A DNA stretch of 64,000 nt from contig NZ_JAPNTZ010000010.1 of NCBI RefSeq assembly GCF_026626335.1, positions 310,001 through 374,000 of the forward strand, read 5' to 3'. This DNA comes from Paractinoplanes pyxinae (GTDB lineage: Bacteria; Actinomycetota; Actinomycetes; Mycobacteriales; Micromonosporaceae). Positions 8,356 to 17,261 of this stretch are shown here, piece by piece. Both the position numbers and the translations under genes were made by a program. Below the pieces are notes generated by a model. The model did no database searches. It saw only the letters and a program-made list of their open reading frames with translations, and was not told where the DNA came from. Each line of letters starts with the position of its first letter. Position 1 is the first letter of the stretch.

Positions 8356-8812
8356 CCGGCGAAGCTAATACATGAGCCTCGCCGAGGACGTCGGCGTCGA
8401 TCTGCTGGACGGGTCGGCCGTTGGGGGACAGGTACTCCTCGCCCAAGGCGACCAGCCTTTCCGCGAAGTCGGGGCACGTCCACGCCGCCCGCCAGACGAA
8501 GGCGTCCGGTTTCAGCTCTCCGGTCAGAACCTTGCCGGCCAGGTGTCGTACGACGATGGCCTGCGCCTCGTGTGCGTCGGGTTCGAAGGGTTCCAGGCCG
8601 ACGTCGCGCAGCGCCGCCGCCAGCAGTGCGGGCGCCTCATCATCGGCGTGTTTGCGCATGACGCCGGCCAGGATGGCCAGGTCGACGCCGTCATGGCCGG
8701 CCACGAGCAGGTCGCAGGCGGCGTCCACCAACTCGGCGGCGTTGGCGCCCTCGACGCTCCACAGTGCGGCGGCAAGTTGCATCCTCGCCAGGGCCTGGTC
8801 CGGACTGGTCAT
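8345..8812 (-). CDS. Hypothetical protein coupled to cytidine deaminase
   Basis: This 155-residue acidic, mainly alpha-helical protein (MTSPDQALARMQLAAALWSVEGANAAELVDAAC...) is not recognised. It has no signal peptide or membrane segment. It lies first in a two-gene unit with the deaminase (11-base overlap), so the two are co-translated. An upstream start at 8830 would extend into the DnaA-box repeat at 8828-8880 and is less likely. Confidence 0.6.
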   Translation of the reverse strand: MTSPDQALARMQLAAALWSVEGANAAELVDAACDLLVAGHDGVDLAILAGVMRKHADDEAPALLAAALRDVGLEPFEPDAHEAQAIVVRHLAGKVLTGELKPDAFVWRAAWTCPDFAERLVALGEEYLSPNGRPVQQIDADVLGEAHVLASPDGT

Positions 8813-8827
8813 AGCTCTTGGCTGTAC

Positions 8828-8880
8828 CACAGATCGCCGGAATTGGGGCGCTGTCCACAGGGCTCCCGGTTGTCCACAGG
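8828..8880 (+). repeat. Paired DnaA-box-like element, copy 2
   Basis: CTGTCCACA (8851-8859) and TTGTCCACA (8870-8878), again 19 bases apart and preceded by CACAGATCGCC as in the copy at 7540. It sits just upstream of the start at 8812, so it also lies in that gene's promoter zone. Confidence 0.55.
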
Positions 8881-8939
8881 GCGGCCGGCACAGCTGCGCC
8901 GTAACTGGGCCGAGGGGCCGCCGCCGGACTGACTGCGGG

Positions 8940-9758
8940 TCAGTCCGGCTTCCTCGGTGCCGCGTACATGCCGGCCATTTGCACCGCCAGCTCGACCGCG
9001 AAGGCCACTGGCGCTATGCGCACGGCCAGCGCGCGGTGGGGGTGCGCGTGGCCGTCCTGGATCAGGTGGGCGAGCCAGCGCTTCTGAAGCCGGCGGCGGC
9101 CGAAGTTGACCGCCATCGTGAACGCGAGCATGGCCCCGACCGCGGCCAGCCGACGCTTGTCCGCCTGCGACAACGCGAGCGGCCGGTCCGCGGGCGTCCC
9201 GGCACGGCGGCTCGGCGAGGTGGCGGCGTCCGTGGGTGTCGCAGTCCGGTCGTCTGGTGCGGCGGCGGCGTCGGGTGGTGCGGTCTGGTTGCGCGCTGCG
9301 GCGGCGACGTCAGATGGTGCGCTTCCGTCGTCTCGTGAAGGGGCGACGTCGGGTGGTGCGGTCTGGTCGTCGGGTGCGGCGTCGTCGGGGGTCGCGGTCT
9401 GGTTCTGCGGTGCCTCGGCGTCGGGTGGTGCGGTCCGGCGGCTGGAGGAGTTGGCTTCCGCCGGGTCGCGGGGAGAGGCAATGTTCGCCTGGTCGCGTGG
9501 CGAGGCGGTGATTGTTTGTTCGGGCGGCGAGGTGTTCTCTGCCCGGGCGCGTAGCGCGGCGATGTCCGCGCGGGCCTCTCGGATGGAGCGGCGGACGTCG
9601 GGCAGATTCGAGTAGGCGGCGATCCCGGCGGCGACAGTGCCGAAGCGGGCCAGCCGTCTCTTCGCCGGTGGTAGGCCACCGGCCGCGATCCAGGCGCTGT
9701 TGACTACTGCCTGCAGAGCAGCCTGACCGACAACGCGCGAATAGGAAGGGCCGGTCAT
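8940..9758 (-). CDS. Hypothetical protein with Pro/Asp/Thr-rich linker (paralogue of 9986-10444)
   Basis: This 272-residue protein is an N-terminal domain (MTGPSYSRVVGQAALQAVVNSAWIAAGG, then KRRLARFGTVAAGIAAYSN), a hydrophilic linker of about 120 residues made of degenerate QTAPPDxA/DDRTATP units, and a C-terminal domain (ADKRRLAAVGAMLAFTMAV, GRRRLQKRWL, GHAHPHRALAVRIAPVAFAVELAVQMAGMYAAP). Both domains match the 152-residue neighbour, which lacks the linker. Helical hydrophobic stretches suggest membrane association. Function unknown. ATG 9758 gives the same N-terminus as the paralogue. Confidence 0.65.
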   Translation of the reverse strand: MTGPSYSRVVGQAALQAVVNSAWIAAGGLPPAKRRLARFGTVAAGIAAYSNLPDVRRSIREARADIAALRARAENTSPPEQTITASPRDQANIASPRDPAEANSSSRRTAPPDAEAPQNQTATPDDAAPDDQTAPPDVAPSRDDGSAPSDVAAAARNQTAPPDAAAAPDDRTATPTDAATSPSRRAGTPADRPLALSQADKRRLAAVGAMLAFTMAVNFGRRRLQKRWLAHLIQDGHAHPHRALAVRIAPVAFAVELAVQMAGMYAAPRKPD

Positions 9759-9873
9759 GGGCCGACGGTAGTCCGGCCGGGCAACGAGGTCGGACGGCTC
9801 GGGCTGTGAGCTCGACGATCCGCAGCGCCGCAGCTTCTTCAGCTCGCCCTTCAGCGCCGTCACTTCTCAGCAC

Positions 9874-9975
9874 CGCAAATACAGCGCCGGCTCCGCCACT
9901 GCCAGCACCAACCGCTTGCCGGCTCCGCCGCTGCCAGCACGACCCCTTGCCGGCGCTGCCACTTGCCGGCTTCGG
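9874..9975. repeat. Degenerate tandem repeat between the paralogues
   Basis: The motif TTGCCGGCTCCGCCGCTGCC, with CAGCAC/ACGACCCC spacers, recurs three to four times with a period near 30 bases between the two paralogous genes. No open frame uses it convincingly. It may be a leftover of the duplication that made the gene pair. Confidence 0.45.
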
Positions 9976-9985
9976 CGCTGCGGGT

Positions 9986-10444
9986 TCAGGGGCGGTGGGG
10001 GTCGTCGGGGGTGGGCTTGAAGCGGTCGGCCGCGTGCAGCAGCAGTTGGATGCCGAACTCGACCGGGGCCATGCGCAAGGCCAGGGCGCCGGCCGGGTGG
10101 CTGTGGCCGGCTGCGCGCAGCTGCCTCGTCCAGCGCTTCTCGAGGTGGCGGCGGGCTACGAGCGTCGTCAGCGACAAGCCGACGCCGATCGCCAGGGCCG
10201 TCGCCTGGCGTTTGTCGAGGTGGGCCTCTTGCGGCTCATCGTGCTTCGGCTCGTTCTGCTTGAACATTTCGCGGAAGGAGGACGGGGACTTCGCGTACTC
10301 GATCCCCACGCCGGCGACTATCAGGCCGGCTCGGGCCAGGCGGCGGCGGGCCGGGGAGAGGTCGCGGGCGGCTGTCCACGCGCTGCCCATGGCGGCCCGG
10401 TAGGCGGCGTTGCCGACGGCGCGGGGGAAGGAGGTGGCGGCCAT
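9986..10444 (-). CDS. Hypothetical membrane-associated protein (compact paralogue)
   Basis: This 152-residue protein shares the architecture of its neighbour: AVGNAAYRAAMGSAWTAARDLSPARRRLARAGLIVAGVGIEYAKSP, a short charged linker, DKRQATALAIGVGLSLTTLVARRHLEKRWTRQL and AGHSHPAGALALRMAPVEFGIQLLLHAADRF. The conserved GH[AS]HP motif and the (R)RxLxKRW basic stretch may be functional. It is the upstream member of a tandem pair on the minus strand. Function unknown. Confidence 0.65.
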   Translation of the reverse strand: MAATSFPRAVGNAAYRAAMGSAWTAARDLSPARRRLARAGLIVAGVGIEYAKSPSSFREMFKQNEPKHDEPQEAHLDKRQATALAIGVGLSLTTLVARRHLEKRWTRQLRAAGHSHPAGALALRMAPVEFGIQLLLHAADRFKPTPDDPHRP

Positions 10445-10477
10445 CTCCCGACCGTAGCGCCGCCGGGCAAACCGGGA

Positions 10478-11431
10478 TCAGACGGCTCGGGCGATGCAGA
10501 TGCGGGCGTTCAGGCGGGGGCCGGCCTCGTAGAACATGTACTGGACGCCGCCGTCGGTGCCGAACGAAGGGGCGGCGGCGCGGCCGTTGTCAGAGGCGGC
10601 AGGGGAGTAGAAGACGCCCAGGTGGTTCTCGCGGTCGAAGGCGTTGCCGACCTCGGTGATGCGCATCTTGCCGTCGTTGCCGTGGTAGGCCACGTACGTC
10701 GTGTTGTTGCGCGTGACCAGGGACGGGCCGGAGATGTCGGTCAGGCCGTCGGGCTCGGGGTTGACCAGCGGCGTCTGGCTGAACTGCCACTGGTCCCAGC
10801 CGTTGGGCGACCAGCCGTGATAGATGCGGCGCTTACCGGCCAGCACACCCATGTAGACCATCACGTAGCGGCCGCTGTGTTCGAAGACCCGGGCGTACGA
10901 GGTCTCGGTGAGGCCGGGGACAAGTCGGGTGCTCAGGATGGGGGTCTCGTCGCGGAACGTGATGCCGTCGGTGGAGCGGGCGGCCCGAGTCGTCGTGTTC
11001 TCGCCGTGCCAGTACAGGTAGAACTGGCGAGCCGCCGGGATCCAGGTGACGTGGGGTGACGACACGTGCGAGACGGTGCCGCCGCCGGGCAGCACGTTGT
11101 CGATGATCGGGTTGCCGGGGTGCTCGGTGAACGGGCCGTTCAGCGAGTCGGCCCAGGCCACGCAGATGCCGCCGGGCTTCTCGTGCGGGGCGTAGTAGAG
11201 GTAGTACCGGCCGCGGGCGTTGCTGATCTTGTCGTAGACGCCGCGGATGCACGGGAAGATGAACTCGCCGGTCGGGTTGTAGCGCAGCGGCAGGGTGAGC
11301 GCGTCCCGCAGGTACTTGTAGGTGGGCATGCCGGCCGGGCCCGCGGCTCGGGCGGCGTCCGGCAGGGTCAGGCCGGACACGCCGGCCGCGCCGACCACGG
11401 CGGCGCCGCGCAGCAGGGAACGTCGATCCAT
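10478..11431 (-). CDS. Tat-exported five-bladed beta-propeller, glycoside hydrolase-like
   Basis: This 317-residue protein starts MDRRSLLRGAAVVGAAG, a twin-arginine signal, cleaved near the AARAA motif. The mature part has repeated blade motifs typical of GH43/GH117-like propellers: GRYYLYYAPH, VAWADSLNGPFTEHPGNPI, SPHVTWIPAARQFYLYWHGE, SGRYVMVYMG and TYVAYHGNDGKMRITEV. It probably acts on an exogenous sugar polymer or glycoside. Start 11431 has a GGAGG site; the longer frame lacks one. It is divergent from the LacI gene across a gap with two operators, so it is probably induced with the ABC cluster. Confidence 0.72.
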   Translation of the reverse strand: MDRRSLLRGAAVVGAAGVSGLTLPDAARAAGPAGMPTYKYLRDALTLPLRYNPTGEFIFPCIRGVYDKISNARGRYYLYYAPHEKPGGICVAWADSLNGPFTEHPGNPIIDNVLPGGGTVSHVSSPHVTWIPAARQFYLYWHGENTTTRAARSTDGITFRDETPILSTRLVPGLTETSYARVFEHSGRYVMVYMGVLAGKRRIYHGWSPNGWDQWQFSQTPLVNPEPDGLTDISGPSLVTRNNTTYVAYHGNDGKMRITEVGNAFDRENHLGVFYSPAASDNGRAAAPSFGTDGGVQYMFYEAGPRLNARICIARAV

Positions 11432-11507
11432 GATGCGACCTCCAGGGGTGGGGAAGCGGTGGGGGCGCATCGAAGTTTCGCCATCGTTAACTACCGCGGT
11501 CAAGGTG

Positions 11508-11521
11508 CTAATACCTATTAG
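11508..11521. promoter_or_regulatory. LacI-type operator O1
   Basis: CTAATACCTATTAG has perfect CTAATA/TATTAG arms around a CC centre. It lies 77 bases upstream of the exported glycosidase-like gene and is related to the second site at 11578. The divergent LacI-family regulator is the obvious binder. Confidence 0.6.
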
Positions 11522-11577
11522 TGCTGGATATTCCTTGACGGCCGCCGATCGGGTGCCCGACTATCTGTTCACGTTTG

Positions 11578-11591
11578 TTAATGCGTATTAG
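11578..11591. promoter_or_regulatory. LacI-type operator O2
   Basis: TTAATGCGTATTAG is a pseudo-palindrome with a central CG step, typical of LacI-family sites, and matches O1 at 11 of 14 positions. It lies 25 bases before the lacI-type start codon, suited to autoregulation. The two sites are 70 bases centre to centre, which would allow looping. Confidence 0.6.
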
Positions 11592-11615
11592 CGGCGTAAC
11601 AGAGGAGACTCCGAC

Positions 11616-12635
11616 GTGCCATCCAGCAACAGGCGGGTGACGCAGCAGGACATCGCCCGGATGACCGGCGTCAGCCAGACGACAGTGTCGATCGTGCTCA
11701 ACGAGCGCGACGACGCCGCCGTCCGCATCGCGCCGGAGACCCGGGAGAAGGTGCTGCAGGCGATCCGCCGCACCGGCTACGTGGCCGACCCGATCGCCCG
11801 CCGCCTGGCCGCCCAGCGCAACCGATTCCTCGGCGTGTTCACCTACGAGCCGGTGTTCCCGGCCGGGCTGGGCGACTTCTACCACCCGTTCCTGGTCGGC
11901 ATCGAGGAGTGCGCCGAGAGCATCGGCTGCGACCTGCTGCTGTTCACCAGCGCCCCGGTGATCGACGGCCGGCGGCGCATCTTCTCGCAGGACAACCGGC
12001 TGCGGCTGGCCGATGGCTGCGTGCTGCTGGGCCGCTGGCTCGACCCGCAGGAGCTGGCCCGGCTGATCGCCGAGGGCCAGCCGTTCGTCAGCGTCGGCCG
12101 CCGTGACGACGCCGGCGGGCCGGTGCCGTACGTCGGTGCGGACTACCCGACGGCGACGGCGGCCCAGGTGCGCAAGGCCGTCGAGCTCGGGCACCGCAAG
12201 ATCGCGTACGTGGGGGAGGGGTCCGGTCCGGAGTCGCACGCCGACCGGTATCGAGGCTTCGTGGCGGCCGTCGCCGAGGCCGGGGTCACGGGTGTGCGCC
12301 TGCGATTCACCGAGAACGTCCTCGATGAGCTGCGCAGGCAGGAGTGCACCGCGGTCTTCGTGGAGGAGTTCGCGGACGGCGCCCTGCTCGCGGCCGAGGC
12401 CGGGCGGCGGGGGTTGCGCGTACCGGAGGATCTGTCGTTCGTCGCTTTGGGTGACCCGACCCGGCCGGCCAGTACGGATCTGGACTTCACCGGTTATCGC
12501 ATTCCGCGCCGCGAGATGGGCTGGCAGGCCGTCGAGGTGCTGTCGGCGATCCTGGACGGCACCGGCGGCGAGACTCAACGCCTGCTGCCGTGCGAACCCG
12601 TCGAGGGCGCGACCCTGGCGGTGGCCCGTGCGTGA
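11616..12635 (+). CDS. LacI-family transcriptional regulator
   Basis: This 339-residue protein has an N-terminal helix-turn-helix (VTQQDIARMTGVSQTTVSIVLNE, residues 8-30) and hinge helix (ADPIARRLAAQRNRFLGVF), followed by a periplasmic-binding-protein-like effector domain. It probably represses the flanking sugar genes until a sugar ligand binds. GTG 11616 is preceded by AGAGGAG. Its last 8 bases overlap the start of the FAD oxidoreductase gene, so regulator and enzyme are co-translated. Confidence 0.92.
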   Translation: MPSSNRRVTQQDIARMTGVSQTTVSIVLNERDDAAVRIAPETREKVLQAIRRTGYVADPIARRLAAQRNRFLGVFTYEPVFPAGLGDFYHPFLVGIEECAESIGCDLLLFTSAPVIDGRRRIFSQDNRLRLADGCVLLGRWLDPQELARLIAEGQPFVSVGRRDDAGGPVPYVGADYPTATAAQVRKAVELGHRKIAYVGEGSGPESHADRYRGFVAAVAEAGVTGVRLRFTENVLDELRRQECTAVFVEEFADGALLAAEAGRRGLRVPEDLSFVALGDPTRPASTDLDFTGYRIPRREMGWQAVEVLSAILDGTGGETQRLLPCEPVEGATLAVARA

Positions 12636-14226
12636 GCTGCAGGCGGACGTGGTCGTGATCGGCGGCGGCCTCGGCGGAGTGGCGGCGGCCCTGGCGGCGT
12701 TGCGGGCCGGGCGGTCGGTGCTGCTGACCGAGGAGTACGCGTGGCTCGGCGGCCAGCTGACCAGCCAGGCCGTCCCGCCCGACGAGCACAGCTGGGTCGA
12801 GCAGTTCGGCGTCACCCGCAGCTACCGTGCGTTGCGCGACGGAATCCGCGACTACTACCGGTCGCACTTCCCGCTCACCGATCGTGCGCGCCGCACGGCC
12901 GCCCTGAACCCGGGGGCCGGTCACGTGAGCCGCCTCTGCTCGGAGCCGCGGGTCGCCGTGGCCGTGATCGAGCAGATGCTCGCGCCGTACCGGGGCTCCG
13001 GCCGTCTCACTGTGCTTCAACCCGCCGTACCGGTGAAAGCCGAGACCGACGGCGATCGCGTGACCACCGTGACGGTGCGGCATGAGGGCGAGGACATCGC
13101 GCTCACCGGACCGTACATTCTGGACGCCACGGAAACCGGCGCGCTGCTGCCGATGACCGGCACCGAGTACGTGACGGGCGCCGAGTCGAGCGCCGAGACG
13201 GGCGAGCCGAGCGCTTCCGCCACCGCCGATCCGGCCAACATGCAGGCGCTCTCGGTCTGCTTCGCGATCGACCACGTCGACGGCGACCACACGATCGACA
13301 AGCCCGACTCGTACGGGTTCTGGCGCGAGTACCAGCCGCCCTTCTGGGGTGCGCGCATGCTGTCCTGGCAGACGCCCAACCCCCGTACGCTGGAAATTTC
13401 GACCCGCTCGTTCACGCCGAACCCCGACGACGACCCGTGGCTGGTCGAGGCCGACCAGCGGGTCAACCCGGGCGACGGCAACCTCTGGACGTTCCGGCGC
13501 ATCGCCGCCCGCCGCAACTTCGCCGACGGCTTCTACCCGAGCGACATCTGCCTGGTGAACTGGCCGATGATCGACTATTTCGAGGAACCGTACGTCGACG
13601 GGCCCGACCCCGCCGTCGTCGAGCGCGCCGCCCGGGGGCTGTCCCACTCGGTCCTGTACTGGCTGCAGACCGAGGCGCCCCGCCCCGACGGCGGCACGGG
13701 CTGGCCGGGCCTGCGGCTCCGCGGTGATGTGACGGGCGGCGCCGATGGGCTCGCGATGGCCCCGTACGTGCGGGAAGGTCGTCGCATCCGGGCCGAGTAC
13801 ACGGTTGTCGAGCAGGATCTGTCGCTGCTCATCCGTGGCGACAAGGGCGCCGTGGCGTACGCGGATTCGGTCGGCGTCGGCATGTACCGCATCGACCTGC
13901 ACCCCTCGACCGGCGGCGACAACTACATCGACGTCGCCTCGTGCCCGTTCGAGATCCCGCTCGGCGCGCTGATCCCGCAGCGGGTCGAGAACCTGCTGCC
14001 CGCCGGCAAGAACATCGGCACCACCCACATCACCAACGGCTCGTACCGGCTGCACCCGGTCGAATGGAACACCGGCGAAGTGGCGGGCGCGCTGGCCGCC
14101 TTCTGCCTCGACCGTTCGGTGTCGCCGCGGGCCGTCCGCAACACCCCCGATCTGCTCGCCGAGTTCCAGCACCACCTGAGCGCCGACGGCGTCGAGCTGC
14201 GCTGGCCCGACATCAGCGGTTACTGA
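12628..14226 (+). CDS. FAD-dependent oxidoreductase (FAD_oxidored family)
   Basis: This 532-residue protein opens with a Rossmann FAD motif (VVVIGGGLGGVAAALAAL, glycines at 12-17) followed by LTEEYAWLGGQLTSQ, characteristic of the PF12831 FAD-dependent oxidoreductase family. Conserved later segments include YILDATETGALLP, LVNWPMIDYF and LLPAGKNIGTTHITNGSYRLHPVEWNTGEVAGALAAFC. Such enzymes often accompany carbohydrate ABC clusters; the substrate is unknown. The frame is open from 12103 only because it runs through LacI. GTG 12628 is the first start giving the complete FAD motif. Confidence 0.85.
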   Translation: MRELQADVVVIGGGLGGVAAALAALRAGRSVLLTEEYAWLGGQLTSQAVPPDEHSWVEQFGVTRSYRALRDGIRDYYRSHFPLTDRARRTAALNPGAGHVSRLCSEPRVAVAVIEQMLAPYRGSGRLTVLQPAVPVKAETDGDRVTTVTVRHEGEDIALTGPYILDATETGALLPMTGTEYVTGAESSAETGEPSASATADPANMQALSVCFAIDHVDGDHTIDKPDSYGFWREYQPPFWGARMLSWQTPNPRTLEISTRSFTPNPDDDPWLVEADQRVNPGDGNLWTFRRIAARRNFADGFYPSDICLVNWPMIDYFEEPYVDGPDPAVVERAARGLSHSVLYWLQTEAPRPDGGTGWPGLRLRGDVTGGADGLAMAPYVREGRRIRAEYTVVEQDLSLLIRGDKGAVAYADSVGVGMYRIDLHPSTGGDNYIDVASCPFEIPLGALIPQRVENLLPAGKNIGTTHITNGSYRLHPVEWNTGEVAGALAAFCLDRSVSPRAVRNTPDLLAEFQHHLSADGVELRWPDISGY

Positions 14227-14242
14227 GAGAGGAACCCCCGAT

Positions 14243-15484
14243 ATGAGAAAGACAATCTCCATAGCCGCCACCGTCGCCCTGCTCGGCGCGCTCACCGCGT
14301 GCGGGGGAGGGGAAGCGGAATCGAGCGGTCCGGTCACGCTGCGGATGACGACCTGGTCGGCCAATCCGGACCACGTCAAATTGTTCGACGCGATCGCCGC
14401 CGACTACAAGACGACCCACCCCGACGTCACCGTGCAGTTCGACGCGCTGCCGTTCGAGAGCTACACGACCACTGTCACCACCCAGATCGCCGGTGGGAAC
14501 GCGCCCGACATCGCCTGGATTCTCGAGGGCGCGGCACCCGACTTCGTGGCATCCGGCGCGCTGACCCCGCTCGACGAGAGCATCGACGACGCGGCCGACC
14601 TCGCGCCCACCGCCACCGCGCTGTGGAAGCAGGACGGCAAGCTGATGGCGTACCCGTTCTCGACGTCGCCGTTCGGCGTTTTCGTCAACACCGACCTGGT
14701 CAAGAAGGCCGGTCAGAAACTGCCGGCGGGCGACGAATGGACGTGGGACAACGCGGCCAAGGTGGCCGCGGCGACCGCCTCGAAAACCGGGAAACAAGGC
14801 TTGGTCGTACGCGATTTCGACTACAAGGACTGGACGAATCTGGCCACCGTCTTCCGCGGCTGGGGCGCCGAGGCGTGGACCGCCGACGGCAAGACGTGCG
14901 GCTTCGACCAGCAACCGATGATCGACGCCATGACCTTCCTGCACAAGGCGATCTTCACCGACAAGGCGCTGCCGGCGCCGGGCGTGGCCGCCGATTTCTT
15001 CGCCGGTGAGTCGGCCATGACGATCGCGCAGATCTCGCGGGCGTCGTTGCTGAAGGAGGACGGTTTCGGCTGGGCGCTCGTGCCGCTGCCGGCCGGCCCG
15101 TCGGGTGGTTACTCCGTCATCGGGCAGGGCGGGATCGGCGTACTGAAAAAGGGCAAGAACGCCTCGGCGGCGCAGGAGTTCGTCAAGTTCTTCACCAGCC
15201 CGGCCAATTCCGAGAAGCTGGCCCAGTTCTTCCCGCCGCCGCGCAAGTCGCAGCTGAACGCGGACACCCTGGCCAAGGCCAATCCGCTGCTCAAGCCCGA
15301 GCAATTGCAGGACGTCGTGATCGACGGCATCGAGAATGGTGTGGTGAAGCCGAGTCACGCCGGAAGTGCCGAGATCAATCAGGCCGTACGCTCGGGTCTC
15401 GACCCGCTGTGGAAGCCGGACGCCGACGTCGCGGGCGTGCTGAAGGGCGTGTGCGCGGCCATCAACCCGCTGCTCGCCAAATGA
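14243..15484 (+). CDS. ABC transporter sugar-binding lipoprotein
   Basis: This 413-residue family 1 solute-binding protein has a lipoprotein signal (MRKTISIAATVALLGALTAC, lipobox LTAC with C20). The body shows VTLRMTTWSANPDHVKLFDAIAADYKTTHPDVTVQF and IAGGNAPDIAWILEGAAPDFVASGALTPLDE, typical of carbohydrate binders. It delivers substrate to the two permeases. It starts 16 bases after the oxidoreductase stop and its TGA overlaps the next ATG. Confidence 0.93.
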   Translation: MRKTISIAATVALLGALTACGGGEAESSGPVTLRMTTWSANPDHVKLFDAIAADYKTTHPDVTVQFDALPFESYTTTVTTQIAGGNAPDIAWILEGAAPDFVASGALTPLDESIDDAADLAPTATALWKQDGKLMAYPFSTSPFGVFVNTDLVKKAGQKLPAGDEWTWDNAAKVAAATASKTGKQGLVVRDFDYKDWTNLATVFRGWGAEAWTADGKTCGFDQQPMIDAMTFLHKAIFTDKALPAPGVAADFFAGESAMTIAQISRASLLKEDGFGWALVPLPAGPSGGYSVIGQGGIGVLKKGKNASAAQEFVKFFTSPANSEKLAQFFPPPRKSQLNADTLAKANPLLKPEQLQDVVIDGIENGVVKPSHAGSAEINQAVRSGLDPLWKPDADVAGVLKGVCAAINPLLAK

Positions 15485-16422
15485 CCGACGTGCTGGACCG
15501 GACCGCCTCGCCGGTCCGGTCCGCACCGGGGCGGCGTCCTTTCTGGACGACGCGGCGGCGGGACCAATTGACCGCGTACGCGTTCATCACGCCCGCCCTG
15601 CTCGGTGCGCTCGCCTTCGTTTTCCTGCCGCTGGTGCTCGTCGTCTGGTACAGCCTGCACGAATGGAACGTGCTGGCCGACACGTTCAATTTCGTGGGCG
15701 CCGAGAACTACCGCAAGCTGGCCGACGACCCGAATGTGCCGGCCGTGCTGCGGGCCACCGCGTTCTTCAGCATCGGCCTGGTCGTGCTGAATCTGGCGCT
15801 GGCCTTGCTGCTGGCCGTCCTGCTCAACCAGAAGCTGCGCGGCACGACGTTCTTCCGGGTGCTGTTCTTCTCGCCGGTCGTCGTCTCGTTGCTGGCCTGG
15901 ACGATTGTCTGGGGCTTCCTGCTGCAGGACAACGGCGGCCTCAACGGTCTGCTCGACGCGATCGGCATCGACGGCCCGAACTGGCTGCGCTCGGGCGGAA
16001 CGGCGATGGCCTCGGTCGTCATCGTGCAGGTTTTCAAGAACGTGGGCCTCAACATGGTGCTTTTCCTGGCCGCGTTGCAGGGCGTACCGCAGGAGCTTTA
16101 TGAGGCCGCGCGAACCGACGGCGCCGGCCCGTGGACCATTTTCCGCCGCATCACGCTGCCGCTGATCAGCCCGACCATTCTGCTCACGTCGATCATCACG
16201 GTGGTCGGCTCGCTGCAGGTCTTCGCACAGATCAGCGTGCTCACCCAGGGCGGCCCGGGCACGTCGACGACCGTTCTCGTCTACTACCTCTATCAGCAGG
16301 CGTTCCAATTCCACGCCTTCGGCTACGGCGCCACGCTCTCGGTGGTGCTCTTCCTCATCGTCCTGGCGTTGACCGTTCTGCAGTGGCAGATGCGCAAGAG
16401 GTGGGTCTTCCATGAGCATTAG
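15481..16422 (+). CDS. Sugar ABC transporter permease 1 (MalF/UgpA type)
   Basis: This 313-residue protein has six transmembrane helices and the permease EAA loop ELYEAARTDGAGPWTIFRRITLPLISP. The N-terminal 35 residues are cytoplasmic and Arg-rich. ATG 15481 overlaps the binding-protein stop (ATGA). It overlaps the second permease by 11 bases. No ATPase gene is in the cluster; a shared MsiK-type ATPase elsewhere is the usual solution in actinomycetes. Confidence 0.93.
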   Translation: MTDVLDRTASPVRSAPGRRPFWTTRRRDQLTAYAFITPALLGALAFVFLPLVLVVWYSLHEWNVLADTFNFVGAENYRKLADDPNVPAVLRATAFFSIGLVVLNLALALLLAVLLNQKLRGTTFFRVLFFSPVVVSLLAWTIVWGFLLQDNGGLNGLLDAIGIDGPNWLRSGGTAMASVVIVQVFKNVGLNMVLFLAALQGVPQELYEAARTDGAGPWTIFRRITLPLISPTILLTSIITVVGSLQVFAQISVLTQGGPGTSTTVLVYYLYQQAFQFHAFGYGATLSVVLFLIVLALTVLQWQMRKRWVFHEH

Positions 16423-17236
16423 AACCAAAGTCTTCCTGTACGGGGTTCTGCTCGTCCTTTGCGTGCCGTTCGTCTTCCCCACGTGGTGGATGATCACCAG
16501 CTCGTTCAAGCCGAACGCCGAGATCTTCTCGCCGTCGCTGTGGCCGTCGTCGTGGAGCTTCGAACCGTGGCGTCAGGTCTTCACGATGCAGCCGTTCGCC
16601 CAGCAGTACTTCAACAGCGCGTACATCGCCGTGGTGGTCACGCTCGGCACTTTGGTCGTCGCCTCGATGGCCGGCTACGCCTTCGCCCGCATCCGTTTCC
16701 GCGGCCAGAACGTGCTCTTCCTGCTGGTGCTCACCGGCCTGCTCATCCCGAGCGAGGTGACGATCGTGCCGCTGTTCCGCATCTTCAACAGCCTCGGCCT
16801 GGTCGACACCCACTGGCCGCTCATCCTGGTGCCGATGCTGGGCCCGCCGAGCGTGCTGGCCACCTTCATCATGCGGCAGTTCTTCATCACCCTGCCCGGC
16901 GAACTGGAAGAGGCCGCCCGCATGGACGGCCTGGGCCGCCCAGCCATCTTCCGCCGAATCGCGCTGCCGCTGGCCCGGCCAGCCCTGGGCGCCGTCGCCA
17001 TCTTCACGTTCCTGCACAGCTGGAACCTCTACCTGGAGCCGGTCGTCTACATCTCGACCCGCACCAAATACACGCTGCCGCAGGCCCTGACCCAGTTCAC
17101 CGACGCCTACCAGGGCCAGCTGTGGAACGTGCAGCTGTCGGCCGCCTCGATGACCGCCATCCCCGTCCTGATCGTCTTCGTGCTGGCCCAGCGCCAGTTC
17201 ATCGAGGGCCTGGCCCACACCGGCCTCAAAGGCTGA
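16412..17236 (+). CDS. Sugar ABC transporter permease 2 (MalG/UgpE type)
   Basis: This 274-residue protein has six transmembrane helices and the EAA loop ELEEAARMDGLGRPAIFRRIALPLARP. It forms the heterodimeric channel with permease 1. The C-terminus MTAIPVLIVFVLAQRQFIEGLAHTGLKG is complete. A damaged second copy of this tail lies about 680 bases downstream at 17831-17907. It is the last gene of the sugar operon. Confidence 0.93.
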   Translation: MSIRTKVFLYGVLLVLCVPFVFPTWWMITSSFKPNAEIFSPSLWPSSWSFEPWRQVFTMQPFAQQYFNSAYIAVVVTLGTLVVASMAGYAFARIRFRGQNVLFLLVLTGLLIPSEVTIVPLFRIFNSLGLVDTHWPLILVPMLGPPSVLATFIMRQFFITLPGELEEAARMDGLGRPAIFRRIALPLARPALGAVAIFTFLHSWNLYLEPVVYISTRTKYTLPQALTQFTDAYQGQLWNVQLSAASMTAIPVLIVFVLAQRQFIEGLAHTGLKG

Positions 17237-17261
17237 CGCGGTCCGCCTCGGTCATCCGGCT

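Noticed and set aside
7540..8880. Chromosomal replication origin suggested by DnaA-box-like pairs
   Set aside because: Only two boxes per site, no AT-rich unwinding region, and no dnaA, dnaN, recF or rpmH nearby.
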